Source: an uncultured Aquimarina sp. (lineage in GTDB: Bacteria; Bacteroidota; Bacteroidia; Flavobacteriales; Flavobacteriaceae). Taken from it: 64,000 bases of DNA. Below the pieces are notes generated by a model. That model ran no database searches. It saw only the letters and a list, made by a program, of their open reading frames with translations, and was not told where the DNA came from. How positions within the stretch are numbered: the first letter of the stretch is position 1; each line of letters begins with the position of its first letter. The stretch lies in NCBI GenBank assembly GCA_947500545.1, contig CANMSO010000004.1, positions 434,001 through 498,000 on the forward strand, given 5' to 3'. Below, one piece after another: positions 15,581 through 24,514 of the stretch. Made by a program: the position numbers and the translations under genes.

Positions 15581-16588
15581 ATGATATTAGTTACAGGAGC
15601 AACAGGTTTGGTAGGAACTCATTTATTGGTAAAGTTGGTGCAGGAAAAGCACCAGATACGAGCATTATATCGATCCGAAACCAAGAGAGAACATGCCAAA
15701 AAAGTATTTTTATACTATTTCCCAGAAGAGGAAAAAACTCTGTTTGATGCTATAGAATGGGTAAAAGCAGATATCAATGACGTCCCAACATTATCAGAAG
15801 CTTTTATAGGAATCACGCATGTATATCACTGTGCCGCATGGATCAACTTTAATCCTAAACACTATAAAAAACTCAGAAAAGTTAATATTGAAGGAACTGC
15901 AAACATCGTAAATCTTTGCCTGATCCATGGGGTAAAAAAACTTTGTTATGTAAGCTCAATAGCAACTTTAGAAGAAGAACCTAACAAATCATTCATTGAT
16001 GAAACAACAGAATGGAATCCTGAAACGCCCAAATCAGTATACGCCATTACAAAATATGGTGCAGAGATGGAAGTTTGGAGAGGTGCTCAGGAAATGCTTA
16101 ACGTTGTAATTGTAAACCCGGGAATCATAATTGGCCCGGGATTTTATGATGGCGGTAGTGGTTATCTATTTAAAAGAATATATGCCGGAATGAAATATTA
16201 CACCCCTGGAACCACTGGTTACGTTGCAATAGATGATGTTATCAATATTATGTATCAACTTATGGAAGGTAACTATAGTAATCAAAGATATATTGTTGTG
16301 GCAGAGAATTTAGATTTCAAAACTGCATTTTCGATGATTGCAAAGGCACTAAATAAACCAATACCTACCAAGGAAGTTTCTCTGTCTTTAATGAAATTTG
16401 CATATTACCTGCAATTGATAAGTTACAAACTCTTTAGGACTAAGCGATCAATATTTAAAGCCTCTATAAAAAGTGCTTTTTCTAATTCATTTTATAAAAA
16501 TGATAAAATTAAGAATGAACTAGCATATAAATTTGCTCCCATAGAAAAAGCAATTAAAGAAACTGCTACTCTTCTTCAGGATTTTTAG
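15581..16588 (+). CDS. NAD-dependent epimerase/dehydratase (extended SDR)
   Basis: A cytosolic oxidoreductase-fold protein of about 335 residues. The Rossmann motif is at the very N terminus (MILVTGATGLVGTHLL), with CAAWINF and YVSSIATL following. The catalytic YAITK (YxxxK) is near residue 157 with an upstream Ser, and VNPGIIIGPG follows. The start at 15581 is chosen because the upstream extension to 15461 would overlap tyrS and has no family likeness. The substrate is a nucleotide sugar, steroid-like ketone or dihydroflavonol-type compound; sequence does not decide. The last 23 bases overlap the convergent DUF4296 gene. Confidence 0.87.
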   Translation: MILVTGATGLVGTHLLVKLVQEKHQIRALYRSETKREHAKKVFLYYFPEEEKTLFDAIEWVKADINDVPTLSEAFIGITHVYHCAAWINFNPKHYKKLRKVNIEGTANIVNLCLIHGVKKLCYVSSIATLEEEPNKSFIDETTEWNPETPKSVYAITKYGAEMEVWRGAQEMLNVVIVNPGIIIGPGFYDGGSGYLFKRIYAGMKYYTPGTTGYVAIDDVINIMYQLMEGNYSNQRYIVVAENLDFKTAFSMIAKALNKPIPTKEVSLSLMKFAYYLQLISYKLFRTKRSIFKASIKSAFSNSFYKNDKIKNELAYKFAPIEKAIKETATLLQDF

Positions 16589-17063
16589 TTCTTTTTTTCT
16601 GCGCACTTTCTATTTCTTCTAAAATGCCTTTATCTCCTTTGAGAGGTTTTTCTTTAACATCAAGGGTATCTTTAATTTTTTTAATCGAGTCTCTTACTTT
16701 TTTTATAGAATCTTCCTTCTTTTTTAACACCTCGTATTTATCTCTTGATTTTTCGAGATTTGCCTTCACTCTTTTGAAAATTTTTTCATAGGTCTCTAAC
16801 TGACCAGAATACCAGATATTATTTTGTTCAAAAACAAGACTGTCTATTCCATGCTTTTGCAGAATATATGCTTCAGGATTGATCTTTTTTTGTTCCAGAA
16901 CTTTTCTATAAGAAGTTTTAGCCGCTTTCACAAAAGCAATATCTGTAAGAATCTCGACCATCTTATCTTCATCTAATACCGTTTCTGGTTCAGCGGGCTT
17001 CTCTATACTTTGACAAGAAAAAATAACGAGAATAACTAAAAGGAATACATTGTTTTTAATCAT
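16566..17063 (-). CDS. DUF4296 lipoprotein
   Basis: A 165-residue lipoprotein with lipobox VIFSC (Cys 17). It has a helical domain VLDEDKMVEILTDIAFVKAAKTSY...LQKHGIDSLVFEQNNIWYSGQ and a long Lys/Glu-rich coiled-coil tail (SIKKVRDSIKKIKDT). This is the DUF4296 family of Bacteroidota, of unknown function. It overlaps pyrC by 4 bases at its start and lies in the order glycosyltransferase-pyrC-DUF4296, an arrangement I recall as recurrent in Flavobacteriia. It probably faces the periplasm. Confidence 0.85.
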   Translation of the reverse strand: MIKNNVFLLVILVIFSCQSIEKPAEPETVLDEDKMVEILTDIAFVKAAKTSYRKVLEQKKINPEAYILQKHGIDSLVFEQNNIWYSGQLETYEKIFKRVKANLEKSRDKYEVLKKKEDSIKKVRDSIKKIKDTLDVKEKPLKGDKGILEEIESAQKKRTKNPEEE

Positions 17064-18406
17064 CTGTCAAAAGTTAATCGTTGTGCATTTTGCACATCAT
17101 AAAATTTAAAATTTTTATATACCAAACTTCCATTAACGAATGTATGAGTAATTCTTGATTTAAACGTAGTTCCTTCAAAAGGAGACCAACCACATTTATA
17201 TGCAATATTATCTTTGGTTACTGTCCATGGCGCATTAATATCAACCAAAACGGCATCGGCATGGTACCCTTCTTTTATGTACCCTCTCTTTTCAATTTGA
17301 AACAAAATAGCAGGGTTATGACACATTTTCTCTACAATCTTTTCTAAGGTAATTTTGTCCTGATGATAAAATTCTAACATCGCAGGAAGCGCATGCTGCA
17401 CCAAAGGTCCTCCAGAAGGAGCTTTGGTATACACATTATCTTTTTCCTCTAGAGTATGAGGTGCATGATCTGTGGCTATCACATCAAGCCTGTCATCTAA
17501 CAAAGCAGCAAATAATGCGTCTTTATCTTTTGCAGTTTTAACTGCAGGATTCCATTTGATCAACGTACCTTTTTCTTTATAATCTTTATCAGAAAACCAT
17601 AGGTGGTGAATACAAACTTCTGCAGTTATTTTCTTTTCTTGAAGCGGGATTTTATTGGTAAAAAGCTCAAGTTCTTTTGCAGTTGATAAGTGAAAAACAT
17701 GAAGTCTAGCCCCTGTTTTCTTGGCTAATGCAACTGCATTGGATGATGATAAATAACATGCATCTTCACTCCGTATTACAGGATGAAATTCTATTGGAAT
17801 ATCATCTCCATATTGTTCGACATATTTGGCCGTATTATCACGAATTGTTTGTTCATCTTCGCAATGAACCGCAATCAAAAGATCAGTCGATGAAAATATC
17901 TTTTCTAAAGTTGCGGGATCATCTACTAGCATGTTCCCTGTTGATGAACCTAAGAATAATTTAAGAGCCGCCACCTTTTTAGGGTCTACTTTTAAAATCT
18001 CCTCCAGATTATCATTAGTCCCTCCAAACATAAAAGAATAGTTAGCATAGCTGGTTTTTGCAGCGATTTCAAATTTCTCTTCTAACTTTTCTATCGTGGT
18101 GGTTTGTGGCACTGTATTAGGCATTTCTATAAAAGAAGTAATACCCCCAGAAATAGCTGCCTTGGATTCGGTCTCTATATTTGCTTTATGGGTTAATCCT
18201 GGTTCTCTAAAATGCACCTGATCATCTATAACACCTGGTAATAAATATTTGCCTTCTGCATCAAAAATCTGAACATCTGGAGACTTAGCACTTATTTGCT
18301 CAGCAATTTCTTTGAAAACACCATTCTCTATATATACATCACCGTTAAATATTTTTCCTTCATTAACGATATTCGCATTTTTAATAAGTACACGATTCAT
18401 AATCAT
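17060..18406 (-). CDS. pyrC: Dihydroorotase
   Basis: Amidohydrolase-fold enzyme of 448 residues that closes carbamoyl-aspartate to dihydroorotate in pyrimidine synthesis. Visible features are the N-terminal metal motif region DDQVHFREPG (about 62-71), AALKLFLGSSTG with the candidate carboxylated Lys near 150, the later His residues HCEDE and HHLWF, and ATDHAPHTLEEK near 310. The usual first HxH His is Gln here (QVH), a form I believe is common in Bacteroidota. Four-base overlaps join it to the genes on both sides. The initiation codon may be the first or third residue, two Met apart. Confidence 0.92.
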   Translation of the reverse strand: MIMNRVLIKNANIVNEGKIFNGDVYIENGVFKEIAEQISAKSPDVQIFDAEGKYLLPGVIDDQVHFREPGLTHKANIETESKAAISGGITSFIEMPNTVPQTTTIEKLEEKFEIAAKTSYANYSFMFGGTNDNLEEILKVDPKKVAALKLFLGSSTGNMLVDDPATLEKIFSSTDLLIAVHCEDEQTIRDNTAKYVEQYGDDIPIEFHPVIRSEDACYLSSSNAVALAKKTGARLHVFHLSTAKELELFTNKIPLQEKKITAEVCIHHLWFSDKDYKEKGTLIKWNPAVKTAKDKDALFAALLDDRLDVIATDHAPHTLEEKDNVYTKAPSGGPLVQHALPAMLEFYHQDKITLEKIVEKMCHNPAILFQIEKRGYIKEGYHADAVLVDINAPWTVTKDNIAYKCGWSPFEGTTFKSRITHTFVNGSLVYKNFKFYDVQNAQRLTFDR

Positions 18407-19134
18407 ATCTCATAACTATTAAACAAGCTTTTAAGCTTCATTGTTATTACTCCAAAAACAGCTTCAGAAATAATTCCTTTACTCATTTTTGAACTCCCTC
18501 TAGTTCTATCTGTAAAAACTACAGGTATTTCTTTTAGTTTAAATTTCAATAAATACGCCTTAAATTTCATCTCTATTTGAAATGCATATCCAACAAATTT
18601 AATTTTATTCAAATTTATTTTCTCTAAAACCTCTCTTTTATAACAGATAAATCCGGCAGTTGTGTCATGAATATTCATTCCTGTAATAAAACGAACATAT
18701 TTTGATGCTAACCAAGACAGTAAAACTCTGCTCATAGGCCAATTTACCACATTTACTCCAGTAACATATCTAGAACCAATTGCCAAATCCGAAGTGCCTT
18801 TAGAACAAGCGTTATATAGTCTTATTAGATCATTAGGGTTGTGTGAAAAATCCGCATCCATCTCAAAAATATATTCGTAAGAGCGTTCCAGAGCCCATTT
18901 AAAACCAGCTATATATGCTGTTCCTAAGCCCATTTTACCCTGTCGTTCCAACAAATAAAGGCTTTCTGGATATTCTAATTGCAGTTCCTTTACCTTGGCA
19001 GCAGTCATATCTGGAGAATTATCATCTACGATAAGAATATGGAAATCACGCTGAAGCGAAAACACATTCTTAATGATACGTTCTACATTTTCAATTTCGT
19101 TATAGGTTGGAATAATAACTAAGGCCTCTGCCAT
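18403..19134 (-). CDS. Polyprenol-phosphate mannose synthase-type glycosyltransferase (GT2)
   Basis: A 243-residue GT-A glycosyltransferase. The start ALVIIPTYNEIENVERII is the nucleotide-sugar fold, LIVDDNSPDMTA and EMDADFSHNP carry the acidic metal and sugar-binding motifs, and RYVTGVNVVNWPMSRVLLSWLASKYVR and DTTAGFICYKREVL follow. These match Dpm1-like enzymes that transfer mannose or another hexose from GDP or UDP to polyprenol phosphate at the inner membrane, feeding lipid or protein glycosylation. It is the first gene of the pyrC/DUF4296 operon. TATATTTG at 19159-19152 on the minus strand is an exact -7 element 18 bases upstream. Confidence 0.9.
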   Translation of the reverse strand: MAEALVIIPTYNEIENVERIIKNVFSLQRDFHILIVDDNSPDMTAAKVKELQLEYPESLYLLERQGKMGLGTAYIAGFKWALERSYEYIFEMDADFSHNPNDLIRLYNACSKGTSDLAIGSRYVTGVNVVNWPMSRVLLSWLASKYVRFITGMNIHDTTAGFICYKREVLEKINLNKIKFVGYAFQIEMKFKAYLLKFKLKEIPVVFTDRTRGSSKMSKGIISEAVFGVITMKLKSLFNSYEI

Positions 19135-19183
19135 CTATGCTATTTTTCAGGCAAATATAACTAAATAATTACTAGATATTTTC

Positions 19184-19215
19184 TTGTTTTTATTAGTTAA
19201 TTGATTGTAATTTTA
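19184..19215 (+). promoter_or_regulatory. Promoter of the DUF4271-hemD pair
   Basis: TTG (19184-19186), 21 bases, then TAATTTTA (19208-19215), a fair match to the Bacteroidota consensus, 16 bases before the ATG. Confidence 0.4.
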
Positions 19216-19231
19216 TCATCTTAATCTCATT

Positions 19232-19885
19232 ATGGAATTTATTACAAGAGAAATAGTATCAACCAATTGGCTCACTATCTTAATAGTGCTGTGTTTGGGG
19301 CTATTGGTGGCTGCAAAAGGAATGAATGCTTTACGATTTTCTGACTTCGTTATGCTTTTTAGCAGTAATAAATATATTATATCCTATCAAAAAACGAACA
19401 AACTCTCTTCTCCATTTAATGCTATATTATTGCTGGTGCAAATCGCTTCGGTATCTTTATTTCTATTTTTAAGCTTTGATATTTTTGAATGGATTACACA
19501 ACCAATTGAAATAACATTATATTTTAAAATTGCAATTATATATGCGGTAATAGTAATTTGTAAATTACTAATCGAAAAAATAATAGCCGCAATTTTCTCA
19601 ATTGATTCAATGATTGATGAATACTTATTCTACAAAGTATCTTATCGCAATTTTATGGGTACTATGCTGTTACCAATTAATATTGCATTTATATTCGCTA
19701 TAGAGCCGTCAAAAATAATTTTTACCATCTTAATAATTATATTGATTATTCTGAACTTGATTATCCTTATTTCTTTCTATAGAAAAAATGAAAGTGTTAT
19801 TTTAAACCACATGTTTTATTTTATTTTGTATCTTTGCGCACTTGAAATTGCACCCTATTTTATACTATATAAGCTTATTAAGTGA
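19232..19885 (+). CDS. DUF4271 integral membrane protein
   Basis: A 217-residue protein with six to seven hydrophobic segments (WLTILIVLCLGLLVAAKGM, AILLLVQIASVSLFLFLSFDIF, IIFTILIIILIILNLIILISF and others). It belongs to DUF4271, a Bacteroidota family of unknown function. It sits immediately upstream of hemD, with the stop overlapping the region before the hemD start, an arrangement I recall from many Flavobacteriia. A link to tetrapyrrole metabolism or to the cell envelope is possible but not shown. Confidence 0.8.
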   Translation: MEFITREIVSTNWLTILIVLCLGLLVAAKGMNALRFSDFVMLFSSNKYIISYQKTNKLSSPFNAILLLVQIASVSLFLFLSFDIFEWITQPIEITLYFKIAIIYAVIVICKLLIEKIIAAIFSIDSMIDEYLFYKVSYRNFMGTMLLPINIAFIFAIEPSKIIFTILIIILIILNLIILISFYRKNESVILNHMFYFILYLCALEIAPYFILYKLIK

Positions 19886-19923
19886 TTAGTAGAAAAAATA
19901 GGACCTTTACAAAACGAAGATAT

Positions 19924-20670
19924 ATGAAAGTGAAAACAATTTTGGTCTCACAACCAGAGCCTAAAGTGGAAAATTCACCTTATTTTGATTTAGAGGAAAA
20001 GGAAAAAGTTAAAATCGACTTTATCCCCTTCATTCATGTAGAGGGGGTTGATGCAAAGGAGGTAAGGTTACAAAAAGTGGATTTATCACAGCATACTGCT
20101 ATTATCCTTACCAGTCGTAACTCTGTTGATCATTTCTTTAGAATTGCTGAAGAAATGCGTTTTAAAGTTCCCGACACATTAAAATATTTCTGCCAAAGTG
20201 AAGCGGTTGCTTACTATTTACAGAAGTATGTGGTTTATCGAAAAAGAAAAATATATGTTGGAAAACGTACTTTTCAGGAACTAGCTCCTTTGATCAAAAA
20301 ATATAAAAATGAAAAATTCCTGCTTCCTGCTTCAGATAAACTAAAACCATTAATCCCTGATACTTTGGATAATCTGAAGGTAGATTGGAAACAAGGGGTG
20401 TTTTACAAAACTGTGGTAAGTGACCTATCGGATCTAAGAAATGTGTTCTATGACATTTTAGTTTTCTTTAGCCCTTCTGGGATTCAATCATTATTTGAAA
20501 ATTTCCCTGACTTTAAGCAAAATGAAACTAGAATTGCAGTTTTTGGTAACTCTACTGTTAAGGCTGCAGAAGAACACAACCTAGTTGTTGACATACAAGC
20601 TCCTACTCCCGAGACACCATCAATGACTATGGCACTTCAAAAATATATTAAAGAAGCGAATAAGAAATAG
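19924..20670 (+). CDS. hemD: Uroporphyrinogen-III synthase
   Basis: A 248-residue cytosolic enzyme that cyclises hydroxymethylbilane to uroporphyrinogen III. The start MKVKTILVSQPEP at 19924 is chosen over an upstream non-ATG frame. Two Rossmann-like lobes are visible: residues 1-35 plus 160-245 and the middle lobe. Markers are AIILTSRNSVDHFF (the TSxNxV motif near residue 62) and ILVFFSPSGIQSLFENF, followed by IAVFGNSTVKAAEE. HemD proteins are poorly conserved but this motif set is typical. It follows DUF4271 closely, and a 44-bp palindromic terminator ends the unit. Confidence 0.88.
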   Translation: MKVKTILVSQPEPKVENSPYFDLEEKEKVKIDFIPFIHVEGVDAKEVRLQKVDLSQHTAIILTSRNSVDHFFRIAEEMRFKVPDTLKYFCQSEAVAYYLQKYVVYRKRKIYVGKRTFQELAPLIKKYKNEKFLLPASDKLKPLIPDTLDNLKVDWKQGVFYKTVVSDLSDLRNVFYDILVFFSPSGIQSLFENFPDFKQNETRIAVFGNSTVKAAEEHNLVVDIQAPTPETPSMTMALQKYIKEANKK

Positions 20671-20711
20671 TAGTATCCTATTTTAGGATGGTTTAAAAAC
20701 GATACGCTAAT

Positions 20712-20755
20712 AAAACAAAAAAGCCTGAAAGTTAACTTTCAGGCTTTTTTGTTTT
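20712..20755. terminator. Perfect 44-bp palindrome terminator between hemD and pckA
   Basis: The sequence is self-complementary from 20712 to 20755. The core is AAGCCTGAAAGTT and its complement, flanked by A-rich and T-rich tails, so it forms a terminator with a U run for both convergent genes. Confidence 0.88.
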
Positions 20756-20771
20756 ATAACTACAATTCTTT

Positions 20772-22388
20772 TTAGAAACTGTAGCGTTGAGGCCCTCCTC
20801 GTTGGATTTCCTCACTAGCGTAAGCTTCAAACTTCTTGAAATTTTCTCTAAATGCATTTGATAATTTAAATGCAGTTGTGTAATATGCCTCATCATTATC
20901 CCAAGTAGTTCTTGGACTTAGAACACTAGTAGGAACGCCTGGGCACTCTCTAGGTTGTGCTACTCCAAATACCGAATGGATATGATATTTATCATAAGAA
21001 TAAGCTCCTAAATCTCCGTTTAGAACCGCATTAATCATAGCTCTTGTATACTTTAGTTTCATTCGGGTTCCTACACCATAAGATCCACCAGTCCACCCAG
21101 TATTTACCAACCAAACATTTACACCGGCATCATTCATCTTCTTGATTAACATCTCAGCATATTTTGCAGGATGTAAAGGCATAAATGGAGCCCCGAAACA
21201 TGCCGAAAATGACGGTGTAGGCTCTACAACTCCAGCTTCTGTTCCTGCAACTTTTGCCGTATATCCAGATATAAAATGATAGGCTGCCTGACTAGGTGTT
21301 AATTTAGAAATTGGAGGTAACACTCCAAACGCATCGGCCGTCAAAAAGAATATATTCTTTGGGTTTTTACCAATAGAAGGCTCTTGGATATTTTCAATAT
21401 GATGAATAGGGTAGCTAACACGTGTATTTTGAGTAATCGACGTATCCGAATAATCTACCTTACCATTGTCATCTATAATAACATTTTCAAGGATTGCTCC
21501 TTTTTTGATAGCTCCATATATTTCAGGCTCTTTTTCTGCAGACAAATCAATAACCTTTGCGTAGCAACCGCCTTCAAAATTGAATATTGTATCTTCTTTG
21601 GTCCATCCATGCTCGTCATCTCCAATGAGCTTACGATTAGGATCTGTTGATAATGTTGTTTTACCTGTTCCAGAAAGCCCAAAGAATATTGCCGTATCAC
21701 CATCTGTCCCAACATTTGCAGAACAGTGCATAGGAAGCGTATCCTTATAAACAGGTAATATGAAATTTAATGCAGAAAAAATACCTTTTTTGATTTCACC
21801 AGTATAACCGGTACCCCCAATAAGTGCTATTTTTTTTGTGAAATTTAATATCGCAAAATTATGCTGTCTAGTACCATCAACAGAAGCATCTGCCATAAAA
21901 CCTGGTGCATTAACAACTGTCCATTCTGGGTCAAAATCTTTCAATTCCTCATCAGTAGGTCTCAAAAACATATTATAAGCAAACATGTTAGACCAAGGGT
22001 ACTCATTAATCACCCTTATGTTTAGCCTATAATCAGGATCTGTACATGCGTAACTATCACGTACAAAAACCTCTTTCCCTGAAAGATAATCTGTTACCTT
22101 ATTATACAATGCATCAAAAGCATCTGGATCAAAAGGAAGATTAATATCCCCCCACCAAACTTTATCCTTGGTAACATCGTCTTTTACTATAAAGCGATCC
22201 ATGGGAGAGCGACCAGTAAACTCACCAGTATTTATGGCAAGTGCTCCAGATTTTGTAATTTTTCCTTGACCTTTTTGCACTACTTCATTCTCAAGCTCTT
22301 CAGGAGATAATTGGTAGTGCATTGTAGCATTTTCAATACCGTAATGCTTTAACGAAAACGTTTTCGTAATTGGATACAGTGAATCCAT
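20772..22388 (-). CDS. pckA: Phosphoenolpyruvate carboxykinase (ATP)
   Basis: A 538-residue ATP-dependent enzyme converting oxaloacetate plus ATP to phosphoenolpyruvate, CO2 and ADP, the entry to gluconeogenesis. The signature GLSGTGKTTLSTD (kinase-1a P-loop) is near 245, followed by IGDDEHGW (kinase-2 metal site). GEFTGRSPMDRFIV at about 52-65 binds oxaloacetate, and NTGWTGGSYG binds near 440. The length is typical. It is monocistronic, and TAATTTTG at 22424-22417 on the minus strand matches the -7 consensus 29 bases upstream. Confidence 0.96.
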   Translation of the reverse strand: MDSLYPITKTFSLKHYGIENATMHYQLSPEELENEVVQKGQGKITKSGALAINTGEFTGRSPMDRFIVKDDVTKDKVWWGDINLPFDPDAFDALYNKVTDYLSGKEVFVRDSYACTDPDYRLNIRVINEYPWSNMFAYNMFLRPTDEELKDFDPEWTVVNAPGFMADASVDGTRQHNFAILNFTKKIALIGGTGYTGEIKKGIFSALNFILPVYKDTLPMHCSANVGTDGDTAIFFGLSGTGKTTLSTDPNRKLIGDDEHGWTKEDTIFNFEGGCYAKVIDLSAEKEPEIYGAIKKGAILENVIIDDNGKVDYSDTSITQNTRVSYPIHHIENIQEPSIGKNPKNIFFLTADAFGVLPPISKLTPSQAAYHFISGYTAKVAGTEAGVVEPTPSFSACFGAPFMPLHPAKYAEMLIKKMNDAGVNVWLVNTGWTGGSYGVGTRMKLKYTRAMINAVLNGDLGAYSYDKYHIHSVFGVAQPRECPGVPTSVLSPRTTWDNDEAYYTTAFKLSNAFRENFKKFEAYASEEIQRGGPQRYSF

Positions 22389-22455
22389 AAAAATATGTTG
22401 TGTTTGTTATGTACGGCAAAATTATAAATAATAATTTAGACCAGCAGTCAAAAAA

Positions 22456-22854
22456 TCACTTAATCTTAATCAAGGAAATAATAAGGAGAATCCATCCAAT
22501 AATTAACAAAAAACCTCCTAAAGGTGTAATAAAACCGATACTTGACAAAGAAATTCCTAAAATATCGTCAAGCACCAAAAGGTATATTGACCCTGAAAAA
22601 AGGGTTATTCCCCCCATAAAGAAATAGAAAATTCGCTTCCTAGAAGAAGCTTCTAAAACGACCATATTTCCTAAAATGATGCAAACGATTGCGTGATACA
22701 TTTGATATCTAACTCCGGTCGTAAAAGAATTGATACTTTCTGCATCTACTAAACTCTTTAAACTATGTGCTCCAAAAGCACCTAAAAGCACAGCTACCAA
22801 ACCAGTAACCGCGCCAGCAATCAAAATTGTTTTATTTACTCCTATTTCTTTCAT
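22456..22854 (-). CDS. DUF423 (YgdD/TMEM256-like) membrane protein
   Basis: A 132-residue protein with four hydrophobic segments. The DUF423 hallmark is an N-terminal TGLVAVLLGAFGAHSL followed by FTTGVRYQMYHAIV. The function is unknown across bacteria. It is a single gene between pckA and the divergent saccharopine dehydrogenase gene. Confidence 0.88.
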   Translation of the reverse strand: MKEIGVNKTILIAGAVTGLVAVLLGAFGAHSLKSLVDAESINSFTTGVRYQMYHAIVCIILGNMVVLEASSRKRIFYFFMGGITLFSGSIYLLVLDDILGISLSSIGFITPLGGFLLIIGWILLIISLIKIK

Positions 22855-22991
22855 AATTGACTATAACTTATTAATGATTATGTCTTTTAGACACATTTTT
22901 TGTGGAAACATAATTAATCCCGCAAAATTGAGAACCTTCTTTTTACAGTATTTACTACTTTCGTATCAAAATTATCAAAATCTCAGGAGAT

Positions 22992-24362
22992 ATGCGAAAG
23001 ATTCTAGTTATTGGCGCAGGTAAATCAACTGCCGTTTTAATTAAATATTTTCAAGATAAATCTATCCCAGAGAATCTTCATATAACTATTGGAGATATTT
23101 CTATTGAAAATGCCCAAACATTAGCTAATAATCATAAAAATACCAAAGCAATCCTATTGGATGTTTTTGATAAAACCTCAAGAGAAAATGCCATTAAAAA
23201 TGCAGACATAGTTGTTTCAATGCTTCCGGCAAGATTTCATATCGAGGTAGCAAAAGATTGTCTGAAGTATGTTAAATCCATGGTTACGGCTTCGTATGTA
23301 AGTCCCGAAATGCAAAAATTAGACAATCAAGTTCGTGAGAAAGGACTTATTTTCATGAATGAAATTGGCGTGGACCCCGGTATTGATCATATGAGTGCGA
23401 TGCAAGTCATAGATCGTATTAGAAATCAAAGTGGTAAGATAATTTTATTCGAATCTTTTACAGGAGGCCTGGTAGCACCCGAAAGCGATACAAATTTATG
23501 GAACTATAAATTTACCTGGAACCCACGCAACGTAGTGATAGCTGGACAAGGAGGTGCTGCAGAATTTCTTCAGGAGGGTACTTATAAGTATATACCTTAT
23601 CACAAATTATTTAGAAGAACAGAATTTTTAGAAGTAGACGGTTATGGCCGTTTTGAAGCTTATGCTAACCGAAATTCTTTAAAATACCAAAGCATTTATG
23701 GGTTAGATGATATTCTTACGTTGTATCGTGGAACCATTAGGCGAGTAGGTTTTTCTAGAGCATGGAACACCTTTGTTCAATTAGGAATGACGGCAGATGA
23801 TTATACTATGGTAAACTCTGAAAACATGAGTTATCGCGATTTCACAAATTCATTTCTGGCCTACTCACCAACAGATTCTGTAGAACTAAAACTTCGTCAC
23901 TATCTCAAAATTGATCAAGACGATATCATGTGGGATAAATTGCTAGAATTAGATCTTTTTAATCCCAATAAAAAAATTGGTATCCCAAATGCTACACCCG
24001 CTCAAATGCTTCAAAAAATCCTTATGGACAAATGGACTCTGGATAACGGGGACAAAGATATGATCGTAATGTATCATAAATTTGGGTATGAACTTAATGG
24101 AGAGCGTAAACAAATTGATGCTACTATGGTCACTAAGGGAGAAGATCAGACTTACACCGCTATGGCAAGAACAGTAGGTTTACCTGTAGCAATGGCTACA
24201 TTACGGATATTAAATAAACAGATTACGGCTACTGGTGTTCAAATCCCTATTCAAGAAGAAGTATACGAACCTATACTTAAAGAACTTGAAGAATATGGCA
24301 TCATATTTAAAGAAAAAGAACTAGATTATCTAGGATACAATCCTGATGGAGCAAGAGGATGA
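22992..24362 (+). CDS. Saccharopine dehydrogenase family protein
   Basis: A 456-residue cytosolic oxidoreductase. The Rossmann start is MRKILVIGAGKSTAVLIKYF, with MLPARFHIEVAKDCLKYVKSMVTASYVS and NEIGVDPGIDHMSAM, typical of saccharopine reductase/lysine-ketoglutarate proteins; the C-terminal domain (about 130-360) is the catalytic alpha/beta fold. It should interconvert saccharopine with lysine or with aminoadipate semialdehyde plus glutamate. The partner is not seen, so the direction is open. An Lrp/AsnC regulator gene lies 152 bases downstream on the same strand, suggesting amino-acid-responsive control. TACTTTCG at 22956-22963 is a possible -7 element. Confidence 0.88.
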   Translation: MRKILVIGAGKSTAVLIKYFQDKSIPENLHITIGDISIENAQTLANNHKNTKAILLDVFDKTSRENAIKNADIVVSMLPARFHIEVAKDCLKYVKSMVTASYVSPEMQKLDNQVREKGLIFMNEIGVDPGIDHMSAMQVIDRIRNQSGKIILFESFTGGLVAPESDTNLWNYKFTWNPRNVVIAGQGGAAEFLQEGTYKYIPYHKLFRRTEFLEVDGYGRFEAYANRNSLKYQSIYGLDDILTLYRGTIRRVGFSRAWNTFVQLGMTADDYTMVNSENMSYRDFTNSFLAYSPTDSVELKLRHYLKIDQDDIMWDKLLELDLFNPNKKIGIPNATPAQMLQKILMDKWTLDNGDKDMIVMYHKFGYELNGERKQIDATMVTKGEDQTYTAMARTVGLPVAMATLRILNKQITATGVQIPIQEEVYEPILKELEEYGIIFKEKELDYLGYNPDGARG

Positions 24363-24459
24363 ATTAATTATAAATTATTCGCTAGTCAAAATCTAACTAG
24401 TTCATGCTAGCATTTATCAGTCATAACTGACTAATAATCAGGCTTTCTTGTATTTTACA

Positions 24460-24509
24460 TTACAATTGTAAATCATTATTGTATTTTTGATTATTATTTG
24501 TAATTTTTG
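24460..24509 (+). promoter_or_regulatory. Operator-like palindrome and promoter of the Lrp-family gene
   Basis: TTACAATTGTAA (24460-24471) is a perfect 12-bp dyad of the kind used by Lrp/AsnC proteins for autoregulation. TTG (24479-24481), 19 bases, TAATTTTTG (24501-24509) could be a promoter only 5 bases before the ATG, giving a nearly leaderless transcript. TATTTTTG at 24482-24489 is an alternative -7 element. Confidence 0.45.
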
Positions 24510-24514
24510 ATGAT

